Shown here: in pieces, positions 9,145 to 17,824 of the stretch
How the letters are laid out: each line of letters opens with the position of its first letter
How positions within the stretch are numbered: position 1 is the stretch's first letter
From: GCA-2862585 sp036340235
GTDB lineage: Bacteria; Bacteroidota; Bacteroidia; Flavobacteriales; UBA7312
Direction: 5' to 3'
DNA length: 64,000 nucleotides
Assembly (NCBI GenBank): GCA_036340235.1
Contig: JAYYZE010000036.1
Span: 1-64,000, forward strand
Notes under the pieces: model-generated
What the model was told of the DNA's origin: nothing
What the model saw: the letters and a program-made list of their open reading frames with translations, nothing else
Databases searched by the model: none
Program-made: the position numbers and the translations under genes

Positions 9145-9678
9145 ATGAGCAAGCCCAGAAACATACTTGATCAACAACATCTTCAAATAACAATCCATCG
9201 ATTGTGTCAACAATTAATTGAAAATCACGATAATTTTTCGGAATCTGTTCTTATTGGTTTACAGCCTAGGGGTGTTAAATTATGTTCTAAAATAAAAAGT
9301 ATTTTAGAAGACAAATTCACTACTTCCAAGTTAGCTTTCGGCTCATTAGATATTTCATTTTATCGTGATGATTTCAGAAGGCGAGACAATCCACTGACAG
9401 TCAACTCTACAGAGTTGAATGTGTCAACGGAAGGTAAAAAAGTGGTTCTCATAGATGATGTGTTATTTACAGGTCGATCGGTTCGTGCCGCAATGGATGC
9501 CCTTTATGATTATGGTAGGCCGAAATCGGTGGAGTTGTTAGTACTAATAGATAGACGCCTAAGTCGTCACGTTCCAATACAACCAAATTATGTCGGATTG
9601 ACTATCGATGTAGTGGCTGATGAAAGAGTCTCTGTAGAGTGGGGAGACAATGAAAGAGTAATTTTAAAAAGTTCATGA
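9145..9678 (+). CDS. pyrR: PyrR-type uracil phosphoribosyltransferase / pyrimidine operon regulator
   Basis: 177 residues. A type I phosphoribosyltransferase with the PRPP loop 'VVLIDDVLFTGRSVRAAM' and the PyrR-like 'LIGLQPRGVKL' segment. In Bacillus, PyrR also binds pyr mRNA to cause attenuation. Here there is essentially no 5' leader, so such attenuation of this transcript is unlikely and the UPRTase or another regulatory role is more probable (inference). The in-frame TTG at 9109 lies in the rpsA terminator T run and is rejected; 'MSKPRNILDQQ' at 9145 fits the family. It overlaps pyrB by 4 bp (ATGA). Confidence 0.9.
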   Translation: MSKPRNILDQQHLQITIHRLCQQLIENHDNFSESVLIGLQPRGVKLCSKIKSILEDKFTTSKLAFGSLDISFYRDDFRRRDNPLTVNSTELNVSTEGKKVVLIDDVLFTGRSVRAAMDALYDYGRPKSVELLVLIDRRLSRHVPIQPNYVGLTIDVVADERVSVEWGDNERVILKSS

Positions 9679-10604
9679 GTGAGTTAAGTGTCAAACATTT
9701 ATTGGGGATAAAGAATCTTCAGCTCAAAGATATAGAGCTCATTTTTAAGTTGGCCGATAATTTCAAAGAAGTCATCAACCGACCAATAAGAAAAGTCCCT
9801 TCGCTAAGAGACATGACTATTGCCAATTTATTTTTTGAAAACTCTACACGAACAAAACTTTCATTTGAGTTAGCTGAAAAGCGACTATCTGCCGACATTT
9901 TAAACTTTTCGGCTTCCTCATCTTCTGTTAAAAAGGGTGAAACATTGTTAGATACCGTCAACAACATTTTGGCAATGAAGGTTGATATGATAGTTTTGCG
10001 TCATCCAAACGTTGGGGCAGCGTCTTTTTTGTCAAGACACATTGACATTCCAATAATAAACGCAGGTGATGGTGCTCACGAGCATCCCACACAAGCCTTG
10101 CTTGACGCTTATTCAATAAGAGAAAAGCTAGGAAATGTAAAAGGTAAGAAAGTTGTCATAATTGGTGATATTTTACATTCAAGAGTAGCGCTATCAAACA
10201 TTTATTGTTTGAAAATTCTTGGCGCCGGAGTTAAAGTTTGTGGTCCTTCAACGCTTATGCCTAAATACATAGAATCTCTAGGTGTTAGTTACGAGCCTAA
10301 TCTTATGAAGGCTTTGGAATGGTGTGATGTGGCCAATATGCTTAGAATTCAGTTAGAACGTCAAGACATCAACTTCTTTCCTTCCAACAAGGAATATTCG
10401 TCTTTATATGGGCTAAATAAGGAGCGATTAGACTCGCTTTCTAATCAAATAACCGTTATGCATCCAGGTCCTATAAATCGTGGTGTTGAAATTACCTCTG
10501 ATGTGGCTGACTCTAAGCAGTCCATCATTCTTCATCAAGTGGAAAATGGTGTGGCCATAAGAATGGCAGTCTTGTATCTATTAGCAAACTCAATAAAAAA
10601 ATAA
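9675..10604 (+). CDS. pyrB: Aspartate carbamoyltransferase catalytic subunit
   Basis: 309 residues. It condenses carbamoyl phosphate and aspartate to carbamoyl-aspartate, the committed step of pyrimidine synthesis. The carbamoyl-phosphate loop 'FENSTRTKLSFE' and the 'HPTQALLDAYSI' motif are intact, and the C-terminal 'HPGPINRGVEI' is present. No pyrI regulatory subunit is seen; the protein length fits the PyrI-independent class paired with PyrR. It is translationally coupled to pyrR, and its stop is immediately followed by the ATG of the STAS-like gene. Confidence 0.97.
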   Translation: MSELSVKHLLGIKNLQLKDIELIFKLADNFKEVINRPIRKVPSLRDMTIANLFFENSTRTKLSFELAEKRLSADILNFSASSSSVKKGETLLDTVNNILAMKVDMIVLRHPNVGAASFLSRHIDIPIINAGDGAHEHPTQALLDAYSIREKLGNVKGKKVVIIGDILHSRVALSNIYCLKILGAGVKVCGPSTLMPKYIESLGVSYEPNLMKALEWCDVANMLRIQLERQDINFFPSNKEYSSLYGLNKERLDSLSNQITVMHPGPINRGVEITSDVADSKQSIILHQVENGVAIRMAVLYLLANSIKK

Positions 10605-10916
10605 ATGTACTCATCGACAATTGAAAACGAATGTTTGGTGGTTAAACTTATTGGTCAGATTGATAACCTAAGTTTTATTAGCGCACTGTACAATGAAAAG
10701 GCCTCTCATTTAATTCTAAATTTATTGGAATTCGATTGCTCAGATATACATTTGTTTACAAAGTTTGCTAAATTTGGAAAAAAACTTGTTGGGGATAATT
10801 CTTTTGTCATAGTATCCACAGAACACACCAATTCAGATTGGATGCCTGTGCCGACGCTTCAAGAAGCATTTGATATAGTAGAACTTGAGAATATTGAACG
10901 ACAGCTTAATCAATAA
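10605..10916 (+). CDS. Small STAS-like protein
   Basis: 103 residues, cytosolic. The pattern of alternating strands and helices ('ECLVVKLIGQIDNLSF', 'HLILNLLEFDCSDIHLFTKF', 'NSFVIVSTEH') resembles an anti-sigma-factor-antagonist (STAS) fold. The Asp-Ser phosphorylation motif of SpoIIAA is not evident; the equivalent stretch reads DCSDIH, which contains a serine. It starts on the base after the pyrB stop and sits two genes before rnz. Homologues often sit directly next to rnz in flavobacteria (recalled, not checked). Role unknown. Confidence 0.6.
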   Translation: MYSSTIENECLVVKLIGQIDNLSFISALYNEKASHLILNLLEFDCSDIHLFTKFAKFGKKLVGDNSFVIVSTEHTNSDWMPVPTLQEAFDIVELENIERQLNQ

Positions 10917-10924
10917 ATACAACT

Positions 10925-11743
10925 ATGAAACAGTTACTACTTATCACATTTTTATTTTTTGGAATTCATTCCTTTTCGCAAATCAATCCCTGCGTACCCG
11001 ATGTAATTTTACAAGATTCAACCTTTGGTTTGTGGCCCGATACTATTGAAAATCTGCCCTTGGCTGTCAAAGATGTTTATTATGAAGAACACATTCAGAT
11101 TAAGACTCCAGGAACCGTAGGAGAAGTTATGGGTGAAAACTATCAAATTGATGTATTTGGGGTTCCAGTTAATATTTCTCAACTTGGTATTTCAGAAATT
11201 AAATTAGTCGAAATTAACGGCTTACCTGATATTATGTCAACATACATTTCTAATTCGGATTCAATATATGTGGGTGATGATATCGGATGCGTAACATTGT
11301 TTGGTACCCCAAGTGTAAATGAATTAGGTGAACACAACATAGAAATTCTTATTGATGGAACAGTCAACGTACCAGGATTGGGCTCCACTACCTTATACGA
11401 ACAGCTAAATCAATATGAAGTAATTGATGGATATAAATTGATAGTTCAAAACTCAGTATCTGTTGACAACGAATTGAATAATGATTTTGATATTACCCAA
11501 AATACACCAAACCCTTTTTCTGATTTTTCCGTCTTCGAACTTTACTCAACTAATCAATATTCATACCAATTTGTGATAGTTGATTTGATGGGAAGAACTA
11601 TTCATGATGAGCAGTTACAAGCTTTAGCTGGACTCAATACCATAAAAATTGATGCCAATTCGTATACGTCAGGAATCTATTTTTATAGTGTTTCTGATGG
11701 TCAAAGTGTACTAACTAAAAAATTAATAATTACTGATAAATAA
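10925..11743 (+). CDS. Secreted protein with T9SS type A sorting domain
   Basis: 272 residues. The N-terminal signal peptide is MKQLLLITFLFFGIHSFS. A middle region (about 20-170) has no domain I recognise. A typical C-terminal T9SS type A domain of about 80 residues follows, beginning 'ITQNTPNPFSDFSVFEL' and ending 'YFYSVSDGQSVLTKKLIIT'. The domain directs export across the outer membrane by PorU/SprA-type machinery. It is oddly placed in a housekeeping operon, 8 bp after the STAS-like gene; its stop codon overlaps the rnz start (TAATG). Confidence 0.8.
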   Translation: MKQLLLITFLFFGIHSFSQINPCVPDVILQDSTFGLWPDTIENLPLAVKDVYYEEHIQIKTPGTVGEVMGENYQIDVFGVPVNISQLGISEIKLVEINGLPDIMSTYISNSDSIYVGDDIGCVTLFGTPSVNELGEHNIEILIDGTVNVPGLGSTTLYEQLNQYEVIDGYKLIVQNSVSVDNELNNDFDITQNTPNPFSDFSVFELYSTNQYSYQFVIVDLMGRTIHDEQLQALAGLNTIKIDANSYTSGIYFYSVSDGQSVLTKKLIITDK

Positions 11744-12678
11744 TGCCATTTCAACTTACTATCCTTGGATGTAATTCGGCCGTGCCGACGAATCACAGGA
11801 AACCAACCGCTCAATTGCTGAACGTGGTTGGTAAATACTTTTTAATAGATTGCGGTGAAGGTACTCAACTCCAACTCCGAAAGTATAAGCTAAGAATGCA
11901 AAATATTAGCCATGTTTTTATATCACATCTTCATGGAGATCATTATTTTGGACTTATAGGTTTTATTTCAAGCATGCATTTAATGGGTCGTGAGAAAGAG
12001 TTACACATTCATGGTCCTTCTCAACTTAAAGAAATAATATTTGTCCAATTAGAAGCATCAAAAACTGAACTGTGTTATCCGTTATTTTTTCATGATTTTG
12101 ATTTCAAAAAGCCTGAACTAATCATGGAAAACAAAGATGTTACTGTACACACTATTCCTCTTAACCATTCATTACCCTGCTGTGGCTTTCTTTTTAAAGA
12201 AAAGCAAAAACCTCGCCGCATGAGAAGAGAGAAAATTGAAGAATACGCTATTCCAGCAAGTAAAATACCAGATATTAAGTCTGGTGGTGATTTCCTTAGT
12301 ACAGACGGGCAGATAATACCGCATTTGGAATTAACCCGTCCAGCACAAAAATCACGTTCATTTGCTTTTTGCTCCGACACCACATATTTCGAATCTATTG
12401 TTCCACAAATACATGGAGTTGATATTTTATACCATGAGGCCACCTTTTTAGATGAGATGAAAGAACGGGCAAAGATTACCATGCATTCAACGGCAAAGGA
12501 GGCAGCGACTATTGCTAAAAAAGCACAAGTTGGACTATTAATTATTGGCCATTATTCCCAACGATATTTTGATTTAAAACCACTTTTAGAAGAAGCGTGT
12601 TCGGTATTTCCCAATTCCTTACTAGCGCATGAAGGAGAAGCGTATCAAGTAATTCGAACCTATGATATTGATAGCTGA
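11743..12678 (+). CDS. rnz: Ribonuclease Z (tRNA 3' processing endonuclease)
   Basis: 311 residues, typical of RNase Z short form. This metallo-beta-lactamase-fold zinc hydrolase cleaves tRNA 3' trailers. Visible are the substrate-entry motif 'NSAVPTNHRKPTAQLL', the metal ligands 'SHLHGDHYFGL' (about 62-72), 'FCSDTTYFE', 'HEATFLDE' and 'GHYSQRY'. A cca gene is present in the same window, so mature CCA ends may be added enzymatically. The 3' end overlaps the next gene by 17 bp. Confidence 0.96.
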   Translation: MPFQLTILGCNSAVPTNHRKPTAQLLNVVGKYFLIDCGEGTQLQLRKYKLRMQNISHVFISHLHGDHYFGLIGFISSMHLMGREKELHIHGPSQLKEIIFVQLEASKTELCYPLFFHDFDFKKPELIMENKDVTVHTIPLNHSLPCCGFLFKEKQKPRRMRREKIEEYAIPASKIPDIKSGGDFLSTDGQIIPHLELTRPAQKSRSFAFCSDTTYFESIVPQIHGVDILYHEATFLDEMKERAKITMHSTAKEAATIAKKAQVGLLIIGHYSQRYFDLKPLLEEACSVFPNSLLAHEGEAYQVIRTYDIDS

Positions 12679-13477
12679 AAGTGGTAGCACAAAAACCGAT
12701 TGGCGATTAATACATAATGATGAATCCATCACTTCAATTCGTACCATTGGACTAAATCCATTTATTGTCAATCAACAAACTATTATTGACACTCTTAAAA
12801 GCATTAAAATACCGTTTGAGGAAGTCAGTCATCTTTATTTCTATGGAGCCGGTTGTGATGGCAAAGAAAAAACAGGCTGGTTAGCCAATATTTTAGCAAT
12901 CTTTTTTGTTAACACAAACATACACGTACATTCTGATTTATTGGCTTCGGCCCGAGCTCTATTAGGAACTTCAAAAGGGGTAATAGGTATTCTGGGGACG
13001 GGATCAAATGTGGCTTATTTTGATGGTACTAATATAAAACCATATACGACCAGTTTAGGATATTTATTAGGCGATGAGGGAAGTGGAAATTTTTTGGGTA
13101 AAATTTTTTTAACTCATTATATGACCGATAAACTAGATGATGAGATCGTGGCTGCAGTAGATGCCGACAAGCGAACCATTTTGAATGAGCTTTATTCCCA
13201 TTCATTTCCAAATAGGTACCTTGCTTCTTATTCAAAAATTATTTACGGCCATAAGGAACACCCTCAAATAAAATCCATTATTCGTGAAAACTTTGAAGCA
13301 TTTATAGCTACCAGTTTATTGCCGTTTTCCATAAATTCTATTTCGTTTACAGGCTCGGTAGCTCATTTTTTTTCTGATGAGTTGAAATACTGTTGCGCGA
13401 GGCATAATGTTAGTGTAGTGAATGTTATAGAAAAGCCCATTTCTCAGTTATGTAATTTTCACATAGAAAATAAATAG
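12662..13477 (+). CDS. BadF/BadG-type ATPase, N-acetylglucosamine-kinase-like
   Basis: 271 residues of the ASKHA (actin/hexokinase) fold. The first phosphate loop is 'AESGSTKTDW' (about 5-14), the second 'GILGTGSNVAYFDG' (about 110-123), followed by 'GYLLGDEGSGNFLGK'. These match the BadF/BadG/BcrA/BcrD ATPase family, whose small cytosolic members are usually amino-sugar kinases. Substrate is inferred only from the family; GlcNAc or muramic-acid recycling is plausible. The gene overlaps the end of rnz and is the last of the pyrR operon. Confidence 0.8.
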   Translation: MILIAESGSTKTDWRLIHNDESITSIRTIGLNPFIVNQQTIIDTLKSIKIPFEEVSHLYFYGAGCDGKEKTGWLANILAIFFVNTNIHVHSDLLASARALLGTSKGVIGILGTGSNVAYFDGTNIKPYTTSLGYLLGDEGSGNFLGKIFLTHYMTDKLDDEIVAAVDADKRTILNELYSHSFPNRYLASYSKIIYGHKEHPQIKSIIRENFEAFIATSLLPFSINSISFTGSVAHFFSDELKYCCARHNVSVVNVIEKPISQLCNFHIENK

Positions 13478-13484
13478 AAAATAG

Positions 13485-13492
13485 TATATTTG
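13485..13492 (+). promoter_or_regulatory. Promoter -7 element directly before the 13497 ATG
   Basis: TATATTTG, exact consensus, ending 4 nt before the ATG. The predicted start site falls on or next to the start codon, so the mRNA is probably leaderless. Confidence 0.6.
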
Positions 13493-13496
13493 AAAT

Positions 13497-15047
13497 ATGA
13501 AAAAACGTCTTTTAATTCTGCTAGTAGGTTGCTTTCATTTAGTTTGTTTTTCTCAAACAGCCACCATGTCGTTAAATTTTAACCAGTCGAACCTAATCGC
13601 TGGTTCAGACACTTTTAAGTGTGTTGGTCTCTACACCTATCTTAGCGTAAGTGTTAGTCCTGCTGATTTTCCGTATAATGTTTTACTAATTAAAAATGGT
13701 CAAATTTTTGATCAAAATACATATACTCCTGATGTGATTCAAAACCCAGGAGTTTTTAGTTTAGATTCCCTCTTATACGCTGGCAACTATCAATTAAGAA
13801 TTGTTACTAGTTCAAATGATACAGTAGAAGAGTCGTTTTCGTTTTTTGATCCTATTCCGCTCTCTTTTGATTATGGTGTTGATAATCTAGAGTCGTGTGA
13901 AGAATTTGGAGAAATATCGATTCAAAATATAATGGGTGGTTATCCGCCATACAACTTGGGTGTGATAACTAATGGTAGTTTTGATACAATTTACGCTTCC
14001 AGTTTACATGCTGATAACTTCACCATTGATAGTGTCAATGTAGGTTTGTATTCAGTAACCATACAAGATTCTCTTTCATGTCTTTTTACTGTTGGACATA
14101 CTAATCCTATTACTGTGGTTCAAGTCAGTACTCCACTAGTTATTTCATCCCTTACACAAGAAGATTCCCTCATTGTATGCGTGGAAGGAGGTCTAGCTCC
14201 ATTTGGTTTTATTTTAAACAGCACTGATACTATTTTTAGTGTAGATAGTTGCATAGCTTATGCGTTGTGTCCTGGAACTTATGACATACATGTGTTTGAT
14301 GCTGTAACGTCAAGACAATGTATTGATTCATCTCAGGTTACTATTACTCCTGTAGAAGGTGAAATCAATCAAGAAAGTTCCACACTTTTAGTAGAAAGTG
14401 GGGGTGTTCGTCCCTTTAGTTATTCATGGAAACTTAATAATGAGTTGCAAGATGGACAAACTGATTCAGTCTATACTGACGGTTTGTGTCCTGGAGACTA
14501 CACTTGTACTATTTTGGATAAATTTGGCTGTTTATATTCATTTGAGATAACCATTGATGAGCTAAACTCAGATATGGTGGATGAAGTGGATTGTTTTGAG
14601 GAAGATTTTAGCTCAATAGACGCTTCGATAAGTGGGGGTACAGCTCCCTATCAATATCTTTGGAATACGGGGGAAATGACAGAAGTGATTGAAAATCTCT
14701 CCCCACAATTGTATACACTAAACGTAATAGACAATAACGGCTGTGAGTTTAGTGACCAGTTGGAGGTACCAGCACTCATCGACAGTTGCTTATACAATGC
14801 GTTTAGTCCAAATGGTGATCAGATTAATGATACATGGAATATAAATAATTCTTTTATTTATGATGATACTCGAGTAATTATTTACAATAGATGGGGTGTT
14901 AAAGTATTTGAGTCGGAGGGGTATCAATTGGCATGGGATGGTAAAAGCAAAAATGGCGTTTATGTCAAGGAGGGTGTTTATTTTTATTCAATAATACTAA
15001 AAAATGGACATCAAAAATTAAGAGGGACACTATCCGTTTTTTACTAA
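13497..15047 (+). CDS. Gliding-motility-associated surface protein with T9SS type B sorting domain
   Basis: 516 residues. The signal peptide is MKKRLLILLVGCFHLVCFS. Several SprB/PKD-like beta repeats follow, with recurring motifs such as 'GGYPPYN', 'GGLAPFGF', 'GGVRPFSYSW' and 'GGTAPYQYLW'. The C-terminal domain starts 'NAFSPNGDQINDTWNI' and continues 'VIIYNRWGVKVFES' and 'NGVYVKEGVYFYSI': the gliding-motility/T9SS type B signature used by SprB-type adhesins. The protein is probably displayed on the surface or secreted. It sits 20 bp after the kinase gene but has its own promoter. Confidence 0.88.
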   Translation: MKKRLLILLVGCFHLVCFSQTATMSLNFNQSNLIAGSDTFKCVGLYTYLSVSVSPADFPYNVLLIKNGQIFDQNTYTPDVIQNPGVFSLDSLLYAGNYQLRIVTSSNDTVEESFSFFDPIPLSFDYGVDNLESCEEFGEISIQNIMGGYPPYNLGVITNGSFDTIYASSLHADNFTIDSVNVGLYSVTIQDSLSCLFTVGHTNPITVVQVSTPLVISSLTQEDSLIVCVEGGLAPFGFILNSTDTIFSVDSCIAYALCPGTYDIHVFDAVTSRQCIDSSQVTITPVEGEINQESSTLLVESGGVRPFSYSWKLNNELQDGQTDSVYTDGLCPGDYTCTILDKFGCLYSFEITIDELNSDMVDEVDCFEEDFSSIDASISGGTAPYQYLWNTGEMTEVIENLSPQLYTLNVIDNNGCEFSDQLEVPALIDSCLYNAFSPNGDQINDTWNINNSFIYDDTRVIIYNRWGVKVFESEGYQLAWDGKSKNGVYVKEGVYFYSIILKNGHQKLRGTLSVFY

Positions 15048-15053
15048 AAATAA

Positions 15054-15911
15054 TTAAACCCATTCAAGGGGGTATTTCTTTAGCCATGTAATTTGTCTTT
15101 TGGCATAGCGTCTGCTATTTCTTTTTATAAGATCGACAGCGTCGTTTAGATTGGTTTCATTGTTTAAATAGGCAAATAGCTCTTTGTATCCGACGGTTTG
15201 TAGAGCGTTGTGATGTTTAAACGGAATTAACTGTTCTACTTCATCCAATAAGCCCAAATCCATCATCTCATCCACTCGTTTATTAATTCTATCGTAAAGC
15301 GTGTCTCTATCCAATTGAATGGACTTAAACAATAAGTCAAATGGTTTGTCTTTCTTTTTTTTATTAAGAAAATTGCTGAATGGCTGTCCACTTTGTATGC
15401 ATACCTCTAAACACCTCAGAAGTCTTTGGTGGTTATTTCTGTCTGCATTTTTTAAAAAAATGGGATCAAGTTTGCCAACTTCATTTTGAAGCCATATTTT
15501 TCCTTTTAGTGAATACTCATTTCTCAACGATTGCCTAATAGCAGGCTCAATTTCAGGAAATTTATCTAAGCCATAACACAGGGCGTCTATGTAAAGTCCT
15601 GATCCGCCAACTAATATTAAAGTATTGTGTTTTTCAAACAGGGAATAAATTAGTTTACTAGCTTGAGCTTCAAAAATGCCTACGTTGTAGTCGTCATGTA
15701 TACTAATATGTTGAATAAAATGGTGTTTTACACTCTCCAGTTCACTTTTGCTAGGCACGGCTGTCCCAATACGCATTTCTTTAAAAAATTGGCGCGAATC
15801 GGCAGATATGATTTCTGTATTGTACTGTTTGGCTAGCTTGATAGCTAGACTGGTTTTTCCACTCGCTGTTGGTCCGTATATAACGATGAGTTTTTTTTTA
15901 ATACCCTTCAT
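15054..15911 (-). CDS. miaA: tRNA dimethylallyltransferase MiaA
   Basis: 285 residues from the ATG at 15911 ('MKGIKKKLIVIYGPTASGKT'). It adds the isopentenyl group to A37 of tRNAs reading UNN codons. The P-loop GPTASGKT is at about 12-19; the DMAPP/tRNA motif 'ISADSRQFFKEMRIGTAVPS' (split by the family into DxRQ and GTAKP-like parts) and 'LVGGSGLYIDAL' are present. The frame continues 13 codons further upstream with other starts, but the P-loop spacing favours 15911. It overlaps the upstream gene by 14 bp. Last gene of the leftward dapD operon. Confidence 0.95.
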   Translation of the reverse strand: MKGIKKKLIVIYGPTASGKTSLAIKLAKQYNTEIISADSRQFFKEMRIGTAVPSKSELESVKHHFIQHISIHDDYNVGIFEAQASKLIYSLFEKHNTLILVGGSGLYIDALCYGLDKFPEIEPAIRQSLRNEYSLKGKIWLQNEVGKLDPIFLKNADRNNHQRLLRCLEVCIQSGQPFSNFLNKKKKDKPFDLLFKSIQLDRDTLYDRINKRVDEMMDLGLLDEVEQLIPFKHHNALQTVGYKELFAYLNNETNLNDAVDLIKRNSRRYAKRQITWLKKYPLEWV

Positions 15912-16392
15912 AATTTTCAAACTCATTAAACTCGTCAAAACCGTCGTCATAAAGGTCGTCCTCCTCTAAAAAGTTATCGCTATCAGAAATGAATTGTATG
16001 TTAGGTGATTCTTTGGGCAAAGTGCCAAAAGACAAGACTGTCACAGGTTGTTTTATTATGTTCTTATCATCAACCTCTGTAACCTCTATCATAAAACGCC
16101 ACATGAGTAAAAAATTATTTACGTACAATAAACGTTGCTCGGTTGTAAATATATCACATAAAAAAAAGTCTTTCATTTCTTTTTCATTTTTTCGCATTGA
16201 TACTAGTGGTATTTCTTGTCCTTGTTCCCAATCATCATCAGTGTGGTAAAACGCAGCCATTTCATTTTTCTCTAAATTAAATATTTCGACAATGTATTTG
16301 TGTAGTGTAAATAATGTCGAATCAGAACATATATTAATTTCTCTAAAAATATCAATTTTATTATCGAGAACAATGCTTAGTTTAATGGTCAT
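15898..16392 (-). CDS. PRiA4_ORF3-like (IS1096 passenger TnpR-type) protein
   Basis: 164 residues. The 'MAAFYHTDDDWEQGQEIPL' block following an N-terminal 'IKLSIVLDNKIDIFREI' beta strand is characteristic of the pRiA4b ORF-3 family, a small alpha/beta fold widespread in Bacteroidota. The name comes from plasmid and transposon relatives; nothing mobile is visible here. The C terminus is very acidic and aromatic, with EEDD and DEFNEFENYEGY. It lies between cca (11 bp) and miaA (14 bp overlap), a setting that suggests RNA-related housekeeping, but no activity is known. Confidence 0.7.
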   Translation of the reverse strand: MTIKLSIVLDNKIDIFREINICSDSTLFTLHKYIVEIFNLEKNEMAAFYHTDDDWEQGQEIPLVSMRKNEKEMKDFFLCDIFTTEQRLLYVNNFLLMWRFMIEVTEVDDKNIIKQPVTVLSFGTLPKESPNIQFISDSDNFLEEDDLYDDGFDEFNEFENYEGY

Positions 16393-16403
16393 AATTTATG
16401 TGT

Positions 16404-17822
16404 TTATTGTTTTGGATTAAGGCCCATTTCTTTGGCCTTTTCTAATAAAAAACGTTTCGCTTCTTCTTTGTTGTTAGAAATGTGTCCATCCAAAATAGCG
16501 TTTTTAATTGCTGATTTTAGTATGCCGACTTCTTTGCTAGGTTTTATATCAAATAATTCTATTATTTCTTCACCCCTTATTGGTGGTTGCATATTCCGAA
16601 TTTGATCCTTTTCTTCAACGTCTTTTATTTTTTTTCGTACAATTTGAAAATTGTTCAAATATCGCTTAACTCGGGCAGGGTTTTTTGATGTTATATCGGC
16701 ATCGCACAAGATCATTAAGTCATCAATATCATCACCAGCGTCAAATAATAGTCTTCTAACTGCTGAGTCAGTGACGATTTCTTGGGCTAAAACAATAGGT
16801 CGTAGGTGTAATCGAACGAGCTTTTGAACGTATTTCATTTTTTCGTTGAGGGGCAGTTTCAGTGATTTGAAAATTTTTGGAACCATTTTTGATCCAATAA
16901 ATTCATGACCATGAAATGTCCAGCCCACTGATTCCTCAAATCGCTTGGTGTCTGGTTTAGCAATATCGTGTAAAATAGCGGCCCATCTAAGCCAAAGGTT
17001 ATTGGTGTGTTGGCTGATGTTGTCAAGTACTTCTAAGGTATGAAAGAAGTTGTCTTTGTGACTTTTGTTGTCGATTGTTTCTATCCCATGTAGGGCCACA
17101 AGTTTTGGAAAAAAATAATGTAGCAATCCTGTTTCAAAGAGGAGTTTAAATCCTTGAGATGGTTTAGAACATAGTATGATTTTATTGAGCTCATCGGTTA
17201 TTCGTTCTTGGGAAATAATAGTTATTCGATCACGATTTTTTTTTATTGATAGTAAAGATTCTTCACAAATTCTAAAATCTAGTTGACATGAAAATCGAAT
17301 AGCCCTCATCATACGAAGTGGATCATCCGAGTATGTGGTGTCAGCAAAAGTTGGGGTTTTTAGCACCTTATTGTTTAAGTCATTCAAACCGTTAAAAGAG
17401 TCTAAAAGTTGTCCAAAGTGCGACTTATTTAAACTAATTGCTAGTGCATTGATGGTGAAATCTCTTCGATTTTGATCATCCTCCAAAGTGCCATCTTCTA
17501 CTATAGGCTTTCTAGATTCTTTTCTGTAAGATTCTTTTCTTGCACCTACAAATTCTAAATCGAATTGATCATACTTCAGCATAGCGGTACCAAAATTTTT
17601 AAAAATTTGAATCGGGTAGTTGCTTCCTATCAATGATTGTACTTGTTTTGCCAATTCGATACCACTACCAACACACACAAAGTCAATATCTTTGGGTTGA
17701 TTTCTTTTCATCAACAAATCTCTTACAAAGCCGCCTATCACATACGTCTCGTAACCCAAATCATCAGCTGCTTTTGAAACAATACTAAAAATAGGATGAG
17801 TAATTTGATCTTTTAAGTTCAC
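16404..17822 (-). CDS. cca: CCA tRNA nucleotidyltransferase with HD domain
   Basis: 472 residues. The class II nucleotidyltransferase head carries 'VIGGFVRDLLMKRNQPKDID', with DxD catalytic acids, then 'RRDFTINALAIS' and 'DDPLRMMRAIRFSCQL'. A C-terminal HD phosphohydrolase domain has 'WAAILHDIAKPDTK' and 'HGHEFIGSKM'. It adds or repairs the 3' CCA of tRNAs. The start is GTG at 17822, 2 bp after the tsaC stop; the protein family begins at this point and no better ATG exists. Confidence 0.95.
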   Translation of the reverse strand: MNLKDQITHPIFSIVSKAADDLGYETYVIGGFVRDLLMKRNQPKDIDFVCVGSGIELAKQVQSLIGSNYPIQIFKNFGTAMLKYDQFDLEFVGARKESYRKESRKPIVEDGTLEDDQNRRDFTINALAISLNKSHFGQLLDSFNGLNDLNNKVLKTPTFADTTYSDDPLRMMRAIRFSCQLDFRICEESLLSIKKNRDRITIISQERITDELNKIILCSKPSQGFKLLFETGLLHYFFPKLVALHGIETIDNKSHKDNFFHTLEVLDNISQHTNNLWLRWAAILHDIAKPDTKRFEESVGWTFHGHEFIGSKMVPKIFKSLKLPLNEKMKYVQKLVRLHLRPIVLAQEIVTDSAVRRLLFDAGDDIDDLMILCDADITSKNPARVKRYLNNFQIVRKKIKDVEEKDQIRNMQPPIRGEEIIELFDIKPSKEVGILKSAIKNAILDGHISNNKEEAKRFLLEKAKEMGLNPKQ

Positions 17823-17824
17823 TT

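Noticed and set aside
12090..12482. 130-residue antisense ORF inside rnz
   Set aside because: It mirrors a strongly conserved gene on the other strand and shows no recognisable domain or start context.
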